Part shown: positions 63,287-64,000 of the stretch, piece after piece | How positions within the stretch are numbered: the stretch's first letter is position 1 | Layout of the letters: every line of letters starts with the position of its first letter | NCBI RefSeq assembly: GCF_028769735.1 | Contig: NC_088172.1 | Span: 36,604,397 to 36,668,396 of the forward strand | Source of the DNA: Zonotrichia leucophrys gambelii | Taxonomy: Eukaryota > Chordata > Aves > Passeriformes > Passerellidae | Reading direction: 5' to 3' | DNA: 64,000 bases | Made by a program: the position numbers and the translations under genes | Notes under the pieces: model-generated | Told to the model about the DNA's origin: nothing | The model's input: only the letters and a program-made list of their open reading frames with translations | Database searches by the model: none

Positions 63287-64000
63287 AGAGTATCACATCA
63301 TATTCAATAACTTGGTCCTAATATGCAAAGTGCTTCATGATCTTGGCATGGCATTCCTCAAAGACAAATTAATTCATCTCCTCTTGGCAAGACAGAGCCA
63401 TTCACAAAAAAGACAGGGCAATCAGGTTGACTTATAGCAGAGCTCTGTGCAATTAGCTTTCTGAAATTCTACTTCATAATCCCTCCCCATGGGAGAATGT
63501 GTCACTGAAATCAGCTTAGCAAAGATAAAAGAGGTTCTTCATGGCTTTCATGACCAATTCAGCAGGGCAACTTAACTTTATGGGAGATAGAAACAGAAAT
63601 ATTTGAACAGAAGTAAATTTGCTATTGAAAAGTTTGGTTTTGTTTATCTTTTATTGCAATTTAATTAAAGGCCATTGATAGCAAATCATGAGGTTTCTGC
63701 TGCAACAAGTTGCTCAGACAATTGTTTTCATGGTGATGATAAAAGAATATTGAAGTCAAGTCCAATAATTAAACTCAGCAAAGAACATCAGAGGAAAATT
63801 ATTTACTGAGGCATCAATTCATGTCTTGTTGAGGTACGACATTTCATGACAGAACCTGCTTGTTGTGAAGTCTCTCTGATGTATTTTGAGGCTGTTTCGT
63901 GGATAAATGGCATGAGGGAAGTAGGCATTGATTCCTGAAACTTGCTGTCATGCAGATATGATTTTGCAAGGGGGATAGAGGACTGCAGTGACAGAGTTCT
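63287..64000. other. Non-coding DNA, nothing recognised
   Basis: Unique-looking A+T-rich sequence to the end of the window. No gene, RNA or transposable element seen. Confidence 0.7.

Noticed and set aside
1..64000. CRISPR array, prokaryotic operon, defence island or prophage
   Set aside because: No regular repeat-spacer pattern, no dense same-strand coding and no ribosome-binding-site spacing. The CR1 and LTR content shows vertebrate nuclear DNA.

Overview
The window looks like non-coding nuclear DNA from a bird. The main evidence is sixteen 3'-end fragments of CR1-type LINE elements. Most show the avian CR1 3' terminus: a GGTTGGAAGGGACCTT-like block next to a short run related to ATTCTATG/ATTCTGTG. 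Two long terminal repeats (LTRs) of one endogenous-retrovirus family are also present. I see no Alu-like, tRNA-derived or L1-type elements and no operon-like gene packing. A songbird is plausible because the LTR type resembles ones I associate with passerines, but that is inference and weak.

I cannot support any protein-coding gene, tRNA, rRNA or other RNA gene. Open frames are short, overlap on both strands, and show no recognisable domain; the longest are 179 and 177 codons. The sequence is mostly A+T-rich, CpG is scarce, and I see no CpG island. It is best read as intergenic DNA or the inside of a very large intron.

Layout. 1-5.6 kb: unique-looking DNA. 5.6-6.1 kb: a long CR1 fragment (minus). 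6.1-10.6 kb: A+T-rich DNA with homopolymer tracts. 10.6-11.0 kb: solo LTR (minus) with a 6-bp flanking repeat. 11-16.3 kb: mostly unique. 16.3-33 kb: CR1 fragments in both orientations, two G+C-richer blocks, a 40-bp tandem duplication and a weak exon-like site. 33-40.6 kb: the longest stretch without a recognised element, with candidate conserved non-coding DNA. 40.6-43.4 kb: a good CR1 copy (plus), a faint old CR1, then a short piece that may come from a hAT-type DNA transposon. 43.4-50.4 kb: unique-looking, including an A+T-rich block. 50.4-53.4 kb: three CR1 pieces. 53.4-59 kb: unique, with a G/T low-complexity tract. 59.0-59.4 kb: a second LTR of the same family in the opposite orientation. 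59.4-64 kb: three more CR1 copies.

No genes act together here. The visible history is one of retrotransposon insertions, mostly 5'-truncated and decayed. I did not find a new biological system. The findings below are modest leads, and most need a repeat-library or cross-species comparison to settle.
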